DNA of 64,000 nt, from assembly GCA_034620365.1 (NCBI GenBank), contig JAQGEQ010000004.1:1-64000 (forward strand). The letters run 5' to 3'. The translations under genes were made by a program, and so were the position numbers. Shown here one piece after another: positions 11,198 through 23,523 of this stretch (position 1 is its first letter; each line of letters starts with the position of its first letter). Origin of the DNA: Pegea sp. RAD2-039 (lineage: Eukaryota > Chordata > Thaliacea > Salpida > Salpidae). The notes beneath the pieces were generated by a model, which searched no databases, had not been told where the DNA came from, and saw nothing but the letters and a program-made list of their open reading frames with translations.

Positions 11198-12538
11198 AGC
11201 AGTTAGAGTCATGTGGACACGACTTTAGGATTTCATGGAAGCTTTTGATTATTTCTTTATTTGAAAATTTCAATTTTATTTATTTGTCTTAAGAATGAGT
11301 TCTACAAAATTAGATTACAAAGATTTCAAAAACGTTTGAAAGTAGATATTTCCAATAAATAATTATTTTGTTCAAGAAACTTTTTGTAATTATCTACAAG
11401 CATTTAATTAAATCTTAGTTAAGCTGTTCAATTTCACATTTGGTAAATAATTAATTAATAATGAATTTCAGTTGTTAATGAAGAGTTTAAATATTTAATT
11501 AAGAACTTTATCCAGTATTTTACCTTAATTTTCACCATTATTTTAAATTTATTTGTTTAAAATTTGGTATAACTATTTGTTTTATATCTACAAATACTTC
11601 TGAAACATTTAAGTTTATATTTCTACGACAAGTATAGCGATGATCATAATATTATTTTAATAATATAATTATACAATCGTTAATAACAACTAATATCTTA
11701 TTAAAAGTCTGATGAGTCATTAACAACTTAATTTGGATTTGTTTTCAGTCTTAAAAACCTTTTTTGTTAAATATTCATATAAATAAAAAGTTACTTTAAA
11801 ATCGAATTTTAAGGATATTGAAATGAAAATATTTTTTGTATCATAAACATTTGAAATTACTTTAAAAACTTATAAAACTTTTAAATAGCAAAAACCATAT
11901 GAATTGAATCGTACATCATATCAAGTATCTAAACAGCTTCGACCAGCAAGTGTCTACCTAAAAGACTTTTGCTTGCCGCTAAAAGCTCTTACAGAAAATA
12001 ATTTGTAAAATTTAGAAGAACATTTTTAATAAAATTTATTCGTATTAATTATAATAATTTAAAGAAACTTATTGTAGCGGTTTTTGTCAAGCTGTTTACA
12101 TCTGTCTGTTTTGTACTTTTAATATTTTGGGTTTCAAAATAAGTAGTTATAGCAAACTATTTTATTTGTAAAAATGTATATTTAAAATATTTTTATTCAA
12201 AACCATAACACTTTTTTTGAAAGTTTTTAAAAATATAATTTATTGGTTTAAAAGTTTGCTTGGTTTCCAGGTCTAATTTGAAGCCACCAAAACTTGTTTA
12301 CCTTCAAGGTTAAAAACTTTTTATGTTTAAATGTTTTTTTTTTATGGATTTGATGCAAAAGACAACTGAACTTTGATCTATATTTCCTTTCAAAGTAATC
12401 TCCTAATAATACACAGTCAACAAAATATTGTGAAATTATTTTATTTTCAGAAAAAGCAAAAAACTTTCAGTCACTTAATTAACTACAGCAAGGACGAAAG
12501 GAAATGAAAAGAAGTCAACATTGATTAAATAATTTCTT
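11198..12538. other. Intergenic, no gene seen
   Basis: AT-rich spacer between the convergent 3' ends of FABP C and FABP D. No coding exon, repeat or RNA gene was recognised. Confidence 0.6.
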
Positions 12539-13116
12539 CTATTCTTTTTTGTAAGTCACTGTTAAAGTATTACCTTTAACAGTCACTGCTTCTTGTAAAT
12601 TGCCGGAATCAAGAGCTGTCATTACAGAGTTGTACTGATCAGAGGTCCCAACTACAGTATTTCCTTTCAATTCACAAGTAACCTGAAATTATAACAGAGC
12701 TTAAAGTTCAACTGAACCAAAAAGTATTTATACAACTTATCCAACCGCGCGAATGTAATTAAGCAATGTTATGACGTAAGACATATGACGTAATATCAAT
12801 TACAAGTCAGTTCCCACCTTAATTTTAGCCCCCAGCATGGTCTCAACATCATTTTCTTGTCCTAGTACAAGTCGATTTGAAAGGGTTTTATCAGGTCGAA
12901 TTCGAGTGATGACAAATGCGTTGCCGTCTTGTTTGATTTCAGTTACTACTTTCGCACCTCTGTGCTTTTCAATTACCTCATCAGTCATCCCTATAAAAGA
13001 TCATGAGGTCTTCTTCCAGTTTTATTTATCAACCTCAACTTACCAACACCCTTCATGAAGGCATCATAACCTTCAGTTTTCTCAGGGACCCAACGACCGA
13101 TAAATTTAGCTTCCAT
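12539..13116 (-). CDS. Fatty acid-binding protein D (closest to bile-acid-binding FABP)
   Basis: Minus-strand exons 13044-13116 (73 bp), 12818-12990 (173 bp) and 12539-12682 (144 bp) encode 129 aa. It starts MEAKFIGRWVPEKTEGYDAF and continues with TDEVIEKHRGAKVVTEIK, which closely follows the helix-lid and second strand of vertebrate liver bile-acid-binding proteins (DEVIEKARD..VTEIKKDG). The core IRPDKTLSNRLVLGQENDVE is typical of the subfamily. The end (VTVKGNTLTVTYKKE) lacks the MSRI motif of the other four genes, so the terminal strand differs. A good TATA box and a likely 5'-UTR intron (donor GTAAGT near 13215, acceptor ending two bases before the ATG) lie upstream. Confidence 0.92.
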
Positions 13117-13278
13117 ACCTAAAGAAATAATCAATAATAATGAAGCTTTAATCGACTAAATTCTACAAAATTAAATCACAAAAAAACTGAACTGAAGAAA
13201 TTATTAACTTACTTTTAGTGGCGACAAAAAAATTAAGTTTTGTTTCGATGTGCTGTAGGCTTTAACGTCGTCTACTCC

Positions 13279-13288
13279 TATTTATATA
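13279..13288 (-). promoter_or_regulatory. TATA box of FABP D
   Basis: TATATAAATA on the minus strand, about 165 bp upstream of the FABP D start codon and about 30 bp upstream of a plausible transcription start. It is the best TATA match in the cluster. Confidence 0.6.
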
Positions 13289-16186
13289 CAAGCTCTGGTC
13301 ACGAGTTTTCTCTTTTTTTTGTAATATCTCGTTTGTATTTCATCATAAGCATATTGTAATTGATAATTATGAGTTATTAAATGATGCATTTTGTAACATG
13401 TCATGATGTATTTAGTTACGTGATCATCTTTACATCAAACAAACTGGAATAATTTTCATCTTTTGCAATTTCACTTAAAAAAATTTAAGAAATTGAAAAA
13501 ATTTGTAAATTAAATAAACTATAAAAAAGTGTTTCAGAAAATAATTCTTAATTTCAAACTTGCAAAATATTCTCTACTATATTTAGGTATTCAAACAGAT
13601 ATTGAAACACTTTGTAGCAAATAATTCAGCAGCCTTTCTTGAAAAATATTTTGAATACAAACAGATATTCGAGAACAATAACAAAAACTTGATAAGAATA
13701 TCTGCAAATATTGAAGACTACAAAAGTAGAAATCTAGCTGAGTCAGAAAAATTCTATATTCAACCTTCAATATTTATACAATAAATTTACTCTGCAGTTT
13801 ATTTAAAAATTAAACTTAAACATCACAAACAAAGTACAAAGTTAAAGAATATTATATTTCAAACTAAAATTTGCAATTTTTGTTCAAAATCTCCATCGCT
13901 TTGAGACATTACATTTGAAAATTATTTTCTTCAATTTCTCAAAATCAAATAAAGAAATTTTTATTTCAATAAAAATAATTATTCAAGAGCTTTGTGGTCA
14001 ACTGAATATTAAAATTTCGGTAAAAACAGAACTTCAAATTGAACTTCGGAAAATTGATTTAAATTTATTAGAAAGTCATTGTTCGAAGTTAGAATGAAAT
14101 TACCAGAAACTAGATCTTTTAAACAAAACTTAAAATTCTGTTTCATACAATTTATTACAACTTTTGTAACTAGGATGAAATGAATACAATTTGTTTATTT
14201 AGGATTGATTTGGTTAATTAATTTTATGTCAATATAATTTTATCAATATTTAACAAATGAAACCGAAAAGTTGATAATGAAGCTAGATTTACTCATAATA
14301 TTTTAAACATATTCAAATTTTAGTTGTATTTTTAAGTAATTTCTGAAAAATTAAACTTAATCCATTTTAAATGAGGTTATCTTCAAATTGAAAAAACAAA
14401 CAAACATATTTACTCAGCTAATATACTACTGGCATAAAACGCTGGCTTAAACAAACATTTGAGAAAAATATTACTCAGCATTTTTCTGGCTGAAGTCTTA
14501 ATTGAAAATTAATTTATAAATACAAGTCAAAAAATTAAACTTTATAATGTTTTGTTTTAGATAATTAAGTAATTAAAGTTCAAAATACTTTTTTAAAGTC
14601 TGAATTTAATTTATACAAATTGAAAAACAAGTTTTTGAGTTTATAGTTTGATTAATAATAAGTTTGAATTTTCAAAATCAAATTTTTCGATAATTAAACA
14701 ATTTTTTTTACAATGAAATTAAGAAGAAATTAATAGGAATCGAACTGGGAATTCCAACTTTCATTTTTCAACGATTATATTCAACCACTTTTGCAAATTG
14801 TCACCAACACAAGCTTTCTGAGTACTTTCTACAAACTAAAATTGGTGACAGTTTTTGGGGCTTTAAATAAAATGTATTTTTAAAATAAAACAGAAGTCTT
14901 TTGAAAATTGCATTTTATAAAATCAATAAAGTGAAATTAAAAAGAAATTTAGTTAAATAAATCTAATTTGATTTTTAAAAATAGGTTCAAGTTTTGTAGA
15001 AGAAAATAGATTGATTCCAAATATCTGTTGAAGCATATGTTTCAATCAATAAATTTTGTTGAATAGAATTTATAAATAGATAACTTTAAATTATAAATAT
15101 CTTAAAATAGAAATTTGTTTTTAAAACAAGAGCAAAATTATTTTGAAATTGAAATGTTATCTTATTATAAAAAATATCGAAATTCCTGATATACTAATTG
15201 TGAAGTGTAATTAACTAACCGATAAATTTATTTATCAAGTGAATGCCTCTTACATTCAATTTATTGAACTTGTAAAAAAAATAATCTTAGAAGTTTAAGA
15301 GGCACAAAATTAAATTTTAGAAAATAAAAATTTGTCAGTAAAAATCTTTATATCTTTATAAAGATTGAAATCTGATTTGAAGATATCTTTGAGTGAGTGA
15401 TTTAATAACAGAAAAGTTGAATTTAGAAAGAAATCCTAAAAAGCATTATAGGTTTTAAACTTTTTAGATTTAAGTTATTTAATGAATAATTAATGAAATA
15501 GAAAAGTTTAAAGATACAAAAAGAAATAGTTTAAAATGTTTTATAACAAAAATCACTTATTTAAAATACTGAAACACAAAAAAGCAATTTTGAATCGATT
15601 GTATTATAAAAAAATTCAAAAACTTTTGTTTAAAAGTTTTTTAAATAATTAAAACAACAAATTGTATAAAATTTAAGGTTAATTATAAAAACAATTTCAT
15701 TAAAATTGATTTTTTAGCTTTACAATTTTTTCTTAATTTTATTACCCACAATCCATTCGGAGATTTCAAAAATGGAAAATTGATTTTTTAACTTTTTATC
15801 AACTCACTAAGATCGGCTCCATTTAATCCTAAAAACTATAAAATGAAAATTATTGATTTTCAGGACGATTTAGTTTAGAAATTTGATAAACAGTTTCTCA
15901 AATTTCAAACTTGATTCTATAAATTCAAAACAAATGTTCAATATTTTTTAAACTAATTAAACACTTTTTTGTTTATCAATTTTGGTCGAATTTTCAGAAT
16001 TTGAATTTTTTGACTTTGGAAATAGATCTGAAGCATTTTTGACTATAAATTTCTTTTTTAATCTTTTACTCAACTCCCTTCTCAAATTTTCATTTAAAAA
16101 AACCCAAAAATTTCAAAAATTTCAAACTTTTATTGAAAAGTAATAAACACGAGGAGCCGAGAAATCGACGTTTTGAAGTTCTCGTG
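13289..16186. other. Intergenic, no gene seen
   Basis: 2.9 kb of AT-rich DNA between FABP D and FABP E. Two open stretches near 13602-13784 and 13915-14097 are Ile/Lys/Asn-rich and unrecognised. I found no splice-linked coding pattern and treat them as chance. Confidence 0.55.
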
Positions 16187-16673
16187 TCAGATGCGCTTAG
16201 ATATCCGGCTCATGGTATTCCCCTTATATGAGATACTCTCTTTCAAATGATCTTCATCTATCATCTCCATGGTAACATTGTAAATATCGCCCCTAGCAAC
16301 CACCTTGCTACCTTCAATGGTAGCTGTCATCTAACAACAACAAGTTAAACTTCTAAACATTTTTCTGATGACGTCATCACCTGTACGCGATCACCGTTGA
16401 TAGTTTCAACTTCACAAGCTTTTCCCAGCACCAATCGATTACATAATGATGTATGAGGCCGGATTCGCTTGATGATAAATGCGTCATCATCTCGGATAAT
16501 CTCCGTCATCACTTCCATGTTTCGGCTCATTTCAATATATTCCGGGGAAACCCCTAAAATTGTAATTTTTTTTTTCTAATCATAACTTCTTCTTTTTTAC
16601 CGATTCCTTTCATGAATTTATCAAAATTGTATTTTTTTTTGACAACAAATCTGCCAATGAAAGCGTCTTCCAT
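16187..16673 (-). CDS. Fatty acid-binding protein E
   Basis: Minus-strand exons 16601-16673 (73 bp), 16381-16553 (173 bp) and 16187-16330 (144 bp) encode 129 aa. It begins MEDAFIGRFVVKKKYNFDKF and continues MKGIGVSPEYIEMSRNMEV, with core IRPHTSLCNRLVLGKACEVE and end GNTMSRISKRI, the last residues matching vertebrate liver-type FABPs. The ATG at 16673 is used; an ATG seven bases upstream is out of frame. GC content is higher than in FABP A and B, with many CG-containing codons, so it is not a recent copy of its neighbours. Normal length and layout for a cytosolic lipid-binding barrel. Confidence 0.92.
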
Positions 16674-17566
16674 CGTCCATAAACAATTTAGATCTAGTAA
16701 ATAAAAGCTTTCAACAAATTTTGTAAAATTGAATAAAAACTAAAAGAAATTTAAAATCAAAATCTTCAAATCTGTTCCCAAACTGCTTTTCTATAAAATC
16801 ATTGCTTTTTTTTCTGGAGAAAATCAATAAATCTTGAGACTGTGCTGCTGAAGTATCACCAGACCTAACCAGGAACAGTTTTGTCATCTGCCTCCTACAA
16901 GCCTCAATTGGACTGATAAAAACTTTCCTGAAAAACTTTTTCTAACTTTTACTTGGTTTTTATATCAACAACTTTTTTATCCAGAAACATTTTTCCAGTT
17001 TTCAACATTTTTCAGAATTATTCAAAACTTTTAAATAATTTCAGACAACTTTGTCTTCATCAACTTTTTAGTTTCAGTTTTTCGACTTTAGTGTTGCAAA
17101 TTAAATAAAACAAATTATTGATTCTTAATTTTCACTTTTTCTACTAAGTACATCAAATGTAATTAATTATATTTTATATTTGGTTTAGTTGAGTGCAGAT
17201 AATTGTAAAGAAGCCGTAAAAGTTATTTTTATTTAATTTATTTCTCATTTTGATTTTTAATTCTAAATTTTATCTTGTTTTTAATTCAATGAATTCACTT
17301 AAAATAATTTTACCTATTTATGTTTCTTTGGTACTCGATAAAAACGAATCTTGTAAATTCAAAAGTGTTATTTTCAAAGTAATACTTAAAAATTCAAAAG
17401 GTTTCTGAAGCCGACTTTTATGGTTTTTTTTGTCTTTCACAGTTTTAAAATTTGCACAAAAAGGTTTTTAAAAGTGTACAAATTAAACTTTCTCAATTAA
17501 TCTTATTTGAAAAAAAAAAACGTTTTCTATTGCAATCATCTGTTGCGACACACTGTTGGCTTTCAT
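16674..17566. other. Upstream of FABP E and intergenic
   Basis: AT-rich DNA upstream of FABP E. A TTTTATAGAAAAG stretch near 16790 on the minus strand could serve as its TATA element. No gene was recognised. Confidence 0.45.
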
Positions 17567-17638
17567 ACTTCAATCACGCATGCGCATTTGACTTCAATCA
17601 CTCATGCGCATTTGACTTCAATCACTCATGCGCATTTG
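17567..17638 (+). repeat. Three 24-bp tandem units with CATGCGCA cores
   Basis: Three exact-period copies of ACTTCAATCACTCATGCGCA plus TTTG, the first with CGCATGCGCA. The core resembles the NRF1 binding palindrome (YGCGCAYGCGCR). It sits in a local island (about 17540-17790) with clearly more GC than its surroundings. Confidence 0.85.
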
Positions 17639-19673
17639 GCTTTGATTATAGTGTGCGCTGAACCACCGCCACTCTTCAATGGACTGGTCAACATATTGTT
17701 GGACTCGTATCAAGCTTTTATGCCCTTCCATCTGTGGCGCTTTCTCGATTTATCATTTCTATACATGTCGTACATTGAAGCTTTAAAATGCTACCAATAG
17801 AAAGTTTGAACAAATTGCGCAAATTATTTTTATATTTTACTAAAACGTTTGATAAATGATTTTTCTTTATCTGAAAAAATATTTGATTTAAAGTCTATGA
17901 TTGGTTGATAATCATTTAATAAAAAGATAGATGGGTCAATTCAGCACCCTAAAAACTTTGTGGTTTCTTCGGTTATGTAAAAACGCGCTTTAAGGTTGAG
18001 AGTTATTAGAAAACGGTCTTCTTCCAAAAAATTAAAATTTTGAAGAAAATATTTTGATTAATTTGTGAATAGGATTTTTTCAATAAAGTTTATTAAATAA
18101 ATTTTATTTTCAAGTTATATAACTTTTAAGATAAACTTCGAAACACTTTAAATTCTTAGTTTTATGATTCAAATAAAACTTATTTATTGAATTTAACATA
18201 TTTAGTAATATGTGAAAATTTAGAACTTATTAAATAATATAAAACAACAATTTTTATTTGAAGCAGATATAATTAAAAATAATTTAATAATTGTCAAGTA
18301 TAATTGAGTTCGAAGTTAAAATCGATTTTAATTTAATATGAAATCAAGTAAAAGATCTTTCACTAGTTCAGCATTTTGACTTATAAAAAGTTTTTCACCA
18401 AAACTTGAATTGATAAAGAGTGAGACAGATTTTTGTTGTTGAAAGTGTTTAAAAGCTGTTTTAATCCTATAAACATTTCTTATAAATTTGTTACAAAGTT
18501 GAATTTAAGCACATTATGCAGTAGATTACTTGAACGTAATCAATTAATTAATAATTTACTAATTAAAAGTTCTTTGTGTATCATGTACATTATAAATCAA
18601 CAGAAGGTCAACGACCCATTATCAAATATTAGCTGCACGAAAAGAAATGATGGAAAATTACTGGTTAAAAATGACGAAGCTCGAGACTCGGTGAGAAAAC
18701 GTGTCAGTGTTTAACTCCTGTTTGAATTATTTAAATTTGTTTTATCACAAAGTTATGAGCTAACAAGCTACACAACAATTTTAAAGACATCAAGAATGTT
18801 TTTGGTGCTCAATTTACACAAGGCAGTCTTTCTAAGACAGCTGTTGAAATATTTAGATGGTGTTGTTAATTAAAACTAAAGTTTAAGCATTGCAGACATT
18901 TACTAAAAACTTTATTATTTACTTTTTATATTTAATTTTACTTAAAGCAAATTTATCTTTTCCAAATGGTTTGTTTTTAGATGATACTATTGTAATTTAC
19001 AAAAGTTTACGACAAGCATAAACCCATAAAGTATTGCGACAAATTTTTAAACTAATAAATAATATTATTTGCTCTAGAATTAAATCATCTTTAATTACAT
19101 TAGTAATCTATCTATCTTGTTTATTTTACAAACTTTAGTTCTATAAATAAATAAAAAATTGTATTTGAATTTGATAAAAACAGTTTATGAATAATAATTA
19201 GGAGTTTTTTATTTTATAAAATCTTTTATCATTTTTTATTCTTGAATACTTTTTATCTTTAGAGGTTTTTTTTAAGTCTTTTAATCTTATTTATCTCCTA
19301 TGAAAATTTCATGCAACATATTTCACAAATAACAAAAATATTTTTAAAGCTTGAATTATTTTAGCAAATGAAAACTAACTTTCAAAAGTCTCTAGAAGAA
19401 GTTTCAAAAAGTCATCTCAGAACGGTTTTACTATAATTATAAAAAAAATTTACTAGAAGCTATATAATAAAATCCCTTTATCAAGCTTAGCCAAATTTCT
19501 GATAAATCAAATTTACAAAAGAATCGCTTATTGTATAAATAGATATTCATGAAAATTCACTAATTGTATATATCGGCAACAATTGTTATTTTTTATGTAA
19601 ATTAAGATCCAATTGTTTAGTTTCTTTGATAAAGGAATAATAACTTTACATTGAAACATGTTTAAAGAATTGT
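17639..19673. other. Intergenic, no gene seen
   Basis: After the GC-richer island ends near 17790 the sequence returns to AT-rich DNA. An open stretch at 18433-18714 is unrecognised and has no supporting splice or family signal. Confidence 0.55.
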
Positions 19674-19955
19674 AAAGAAAAGTCTATAAGACCAGGGTAG
19701 AAAGACCTTAAATAGGAGATACAAAACTCTGTATTTAAAGCCGGAGTTGGAGCCTCGTAGGCAGTTCATCGTTGTACTCAGTGTCTTTCTGGAAGCTCCT
19801 GTGACGTCAGTTGGGTTTAGCTGCATCAGTTTTTCTGTTCCGCTGCATTCCCTTGTTGGCGTGGACTTCTGCTGCATGGGCAACAACTGGATCTTCGTGA
19901 TTTTTGCCCTGACTTACAGCATGGCCGTTCTCGGCCAAAGCAGGCTAATAGTAAA
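19674..19955 (+). mobile_element. SINE copy 1, 5'-truncated
   Basis: Shares its body with three other copies in the window: the runs GCAGTTCATCGTTGTACTCA and GTGACGTCAGTTGGG, then TTCCGCTGCATTCCCTTGTT. The tRNA-like head seen at 43559 and 30531 is absent, as expected of 5' truncation by target-primed insertion. The GC-rich block stands out sharply from its flanks. Confidence 0.8.
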
Positions 19956-20570
19956 AACTTATAAGTAATCAATTTAGTTATATTGAGCTAAAAAGTTCTT
20001 TTGCTTTATTCAAAAAAGTTGAGATTTGTATGAAAAAAGAGATTATGTAAAGAAATCTTTAGTTTAGAATATATCTCCTTCCAATTTGAAATAATTTAAC
20101 TTTTATAATTTGCAACTATATCAAAGAAATGTCGCTGAACACAATTGATGTGTAAATTAGTCAGTGAGAAATAAATTTTCAGAAAAATGTTTTAATTTTC
20201 AAAGAAAATGTTTATTAATGAAACAAAACTGAAAACAAGTTTTCAAGAGGTAGATAAAAGGTAGATTAAAAAACGTTTTTTGATGTTTCATTTAATTGCA
20301 ATAAAAGGTAGTGGTTGTTCTTTCTATTAATATATTTGAAATAATTTCTTATTCTATCATATATCGTGAAAACTCATCTTTTATCTCACATCAGAATATT
20401 TCAGATCTTTTTACAGTTTTATTCGGGGTTTGCAGTGAAATAATATTCAAATAAATTATCAACTAACGATAATATTAAACTTAAAATATCCAATTTCAAA
20501 AAAATTATCGTTATTATGTTGATTAATTAACTTTGTACTTAATCTAAAGTTATCATTTTTGTTTCATCAA

Positions 20571-20684
20571 AAAACTTGGATATCAATTAGAAAACTTGAA
20601 TATCAATTAGAAAACTTGAATATCAATTAGAAAACTTGAATATCAATTAGAAAACTTGGATATCAATTAGAAAACTTGGATATT
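20571..20684 (+). repeat. 20-bp tandem repeat, about 5.6 copies
   Basis: AAAACTTGAATATCAATTAG repeated with only a G/A difference (TTGGA/TTGAA) between copies. Non-coding, intergenic. Confidence 0.9.
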
Positions 20685-22457
20685 TTGCTTATTAAAGTTG
20701 ATCTTAGCTTAATTGTATTACTTCCGTCAGAAGACAGTAAAAACTAATTGCTGTGATCTTAAATAACACTAATTACAGAAATTATTTTTAATTTTCTTAC
20801 CTACAAGGAAATGTTTAAATCTAAATATTTTATTTGTCTTATTCAAAAAAATATTCAAAATTGTAAATAAAATATTTCAAAACAAACTTTAAAAAAGTAT
20901 TTTTCAAGTTTTTAATCTAAATATAATATTTTATTGAATAATCTCAACAGATAAAAGCAAATCTCAAAAAACTTAATAATCAACGTGATAATTTCTTCAA
21001 GTTTCACTTTTAAAAAAGTCAAAAAGATTTAAATTATTTAGAACAAATATAATTATAATTGAATTAAATTTAATCTTTTAAATGAAAACTATTTTAGTAA
21101 ATCTTTTACTTAAATAAAAAAAGTTTTCACAAAAATATTTTCTAAGTATCAGTATAGACTTCTCAATAAAAGTGTTGATGAATATCGAAAAGATACTCGA
21201 CAAATAAATCTTATCTTGATCTATTACTAATCAAACATATCCATGATCTCAACCTTATGTTTTGTTAACCTTCAAAATTGATGTTTTAGTCAAAAGATTC
21301 AATTAAGAAAAATATTTATAAAAAACGATCTCTCATTTAAGACTTTATCATTGCATATTTAAGCGACATTTAACAAAGATTTTGATAAACAAGTTTTTGT
21401 TTTCTTAACTGTATGTTATATAAAAGAACTTTTATGTTTATTGAGTGTCTTTGTTACAAATCTTTCAATAAACTTCAGAATACTGAATTCTTGAATAACA
21501 ATTTAATATTTGTTTGTTTGACTCATTCATTTTGTTTCTAGAAACTTTTTATATTCTTAAACATCACCTGAAAATTCTTTAATTATTTTTCAAAAGCTAT
21601 TTTTGACTTTTTATTTCCTACTAAAGCTTAATTGCTTTTATAAGATATTTTTCTATCAAATCACTTTTTAGTATTTTTGAAGGTCAAACTTATTATTATA
21701 AACAAGTTACTTAAAGTTTCCAATGTGGTTTAGTTTAATTAAAATATTTTTAAACAAGAAAACTAGAGCCTATTTTGAAGTATAACTTTTGACAATAATT
21801 CAAAAAGTTGTAAGTTTTATCAGATGATACTTCTAGTTTATATTTATTTAGAACTTTTAAAAACTTTTAATTTTAAGTGAAGTCTTAAGCTATTTGTAAA
21901 ATTGTCAAATATTTAATCAATTCTGTAAAAATAAACAAACTAAAAACAACCTAAATTTTGTTAAATAAACTCGACAAATTTTTTTCGGCAAATTTTATAC
22001 ATCTGCAGAAATTAAAACAAAAACAGTTTTAAATTAAATTTCTTTTTCTAAATAACTTCAATTAGAAAATTGTAATTTTTTAAATTGTTTTCAACTTTCA
22101 AATATTATCATTTTATAGCAAGATGTATATGAAGGTAATATTTGAATTTGTTCAATTTCCGATATAAATTTGTTTCTATATTTTAAACTTTACAAATATG
22201 AGGAAATGAAAACACAAAGTTGGTCAAAAAACCCTAAAAATTTTATTAGCAAATGGAAAATCATCAAATTTTTTGTTTATAGATAAAAGCAAATTTAGAT
22301 TCAATCTATTTTCAGCTAATTTCTTTACTAAAGCATCATACAAGGTTTAGAAATCGTTTATTTCCAGGCTTTTGAAAATTCAAAGTGAAATTTGAATAAG
22401 TCAGAATATAAATCAAAAAACAACAAAATAAAAAGAAAAGAAATTAGAAGTTTTGTT
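20685..22457. other. Intergenic, no gene seen
   Basis: AT-rich sequence downstream of the Rho GTPase gene, which is transcribed toward it. No coding or repeat feature was recognised. Confidence 0.6.
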
Positions 22458-23523
22458 TCACAAAATACTACATTTTCCATTTTCGCTCAAACGGAGGCGT
22501 CGAAAGACTTTCTGACGACTTTCTTGGCTGCTACAAATTGCCTCGACGACTTCAGCGAACAATTCGTCGATGTTAAAACCAGTTTTAGCCGAACATTCTA
22601 TAAAACAAACAGCTCCAATGGCTGCACAAAGCTGCCTACCCTAAAACATCAACTCATTAGACTTGAAGATGACGACGATGACGTCACAAACCATCTCGCT
22701 GCTGATTTTAACTCCTTCATTACTTTCCACTTTCAAATCTTCGAAATTCGAGTCACGTGACATCAGGTCACACTTACAGGCGACTAGGACTTTGGGCATT
22801 TCGGGACAGAAGTGCTGTAACTCGGGGAACCAACGGACTTCAATATTTTCGAAGCTGTCTGAGTTTTGTACGTCATAACAGACCACCGCGACGTCTACGT
22901 CATCATAGGAAAGCGGACGGAGACGGTCATAGTCCTCTTGACCTGAAACCATTTCATAGCTTATTTGCATATTATCAATGACGTCACTTACCCGCGGTAT
23001 CGCGAATTCTTAACTGGAGTTTTTTTTTACCGAAGTTCACATCTACGATGTAGTCTTCAAAAACTGTTGGAATGTAATCCTAAATGCAAAGCGTTTATTT
23101 AGAAGCTGCTAAATGAGCCGCATGCGGGTTTAAAGTTTTCTAATAAAACTAAAGAATTATTAAAAATTTTAATTTAAAACACTTTTAAATAATTATAATT
23201 ATTAGAAATTTACATTAAAAACACTTTTTAACAATTTTATATATAACAAATTTGAATTGGAAACACTTTTTGATACTTCTAATTATTGAAAAATTTGAAC
23301 TGGAATCGCTTTTAATTAATTTTAATTATTTAAAAGTTTTAATTGAAATCACTTTTTTCAGGGTGTTCCCCATGTAAGCTTGAACTAATGAAGTCTTTCC
23401 ACAAGCGCCATCTCCAACTAACACACATTTTATTTTACTTGAATCTGAATTACTACTACTATGTCCTTCAATTATACTTTTTCGTTTTCGAGTTTTGTTT
23501 TTATCTTTATCACCTTTCGCCAT
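22458..23523 (-). CDS. Rho-family small GTPase, RhoD/RhoF (Rif)-like
   Basis: Four minus-strand exons: 23353-23523, 22992-23079, 22692-22942 and 22458-22640, giving 230 aa. A basic and Ser-rich N-terminal extension of about 28 residues precedes KIKCVLVGDGACGKTSL (P-loop). Switch I reads DYIPTVFEDY with the effector Thr. Switch II reads DTAGQEDYDRLRPLSY. ECSAKTG gives G5, a Rho-length insert follows the G4 site, and the protein ends in the CaaX box CSIL, which predicts geranylgeranylation. The N-terminal extension, ICYDV-like strand and WFPE..HFC segment resemble RhoD/RhoF, which drive filopodia. The G4 motif is CKCD rather than the usual TKxD/NKxD; RhoF has CKTD at that site, which supports the assignment. 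Phases of all exons agree and the frame stays open to the stop. Confidence 0.9.

Noticed and set aside
13602-14097. Two neighbouring open stretches that might be exons of a gene
   Set aside because: Ile/Lys/Asn-rich composition expected by chance at this base content, no consistent splice phases, no known motif.
22392-22760. Plus-strand 122-codon open frame
   Set aside because: It is antisense to the last two exons of the Rho GTPase gene, whose conserved motifs lie on the minus strand.
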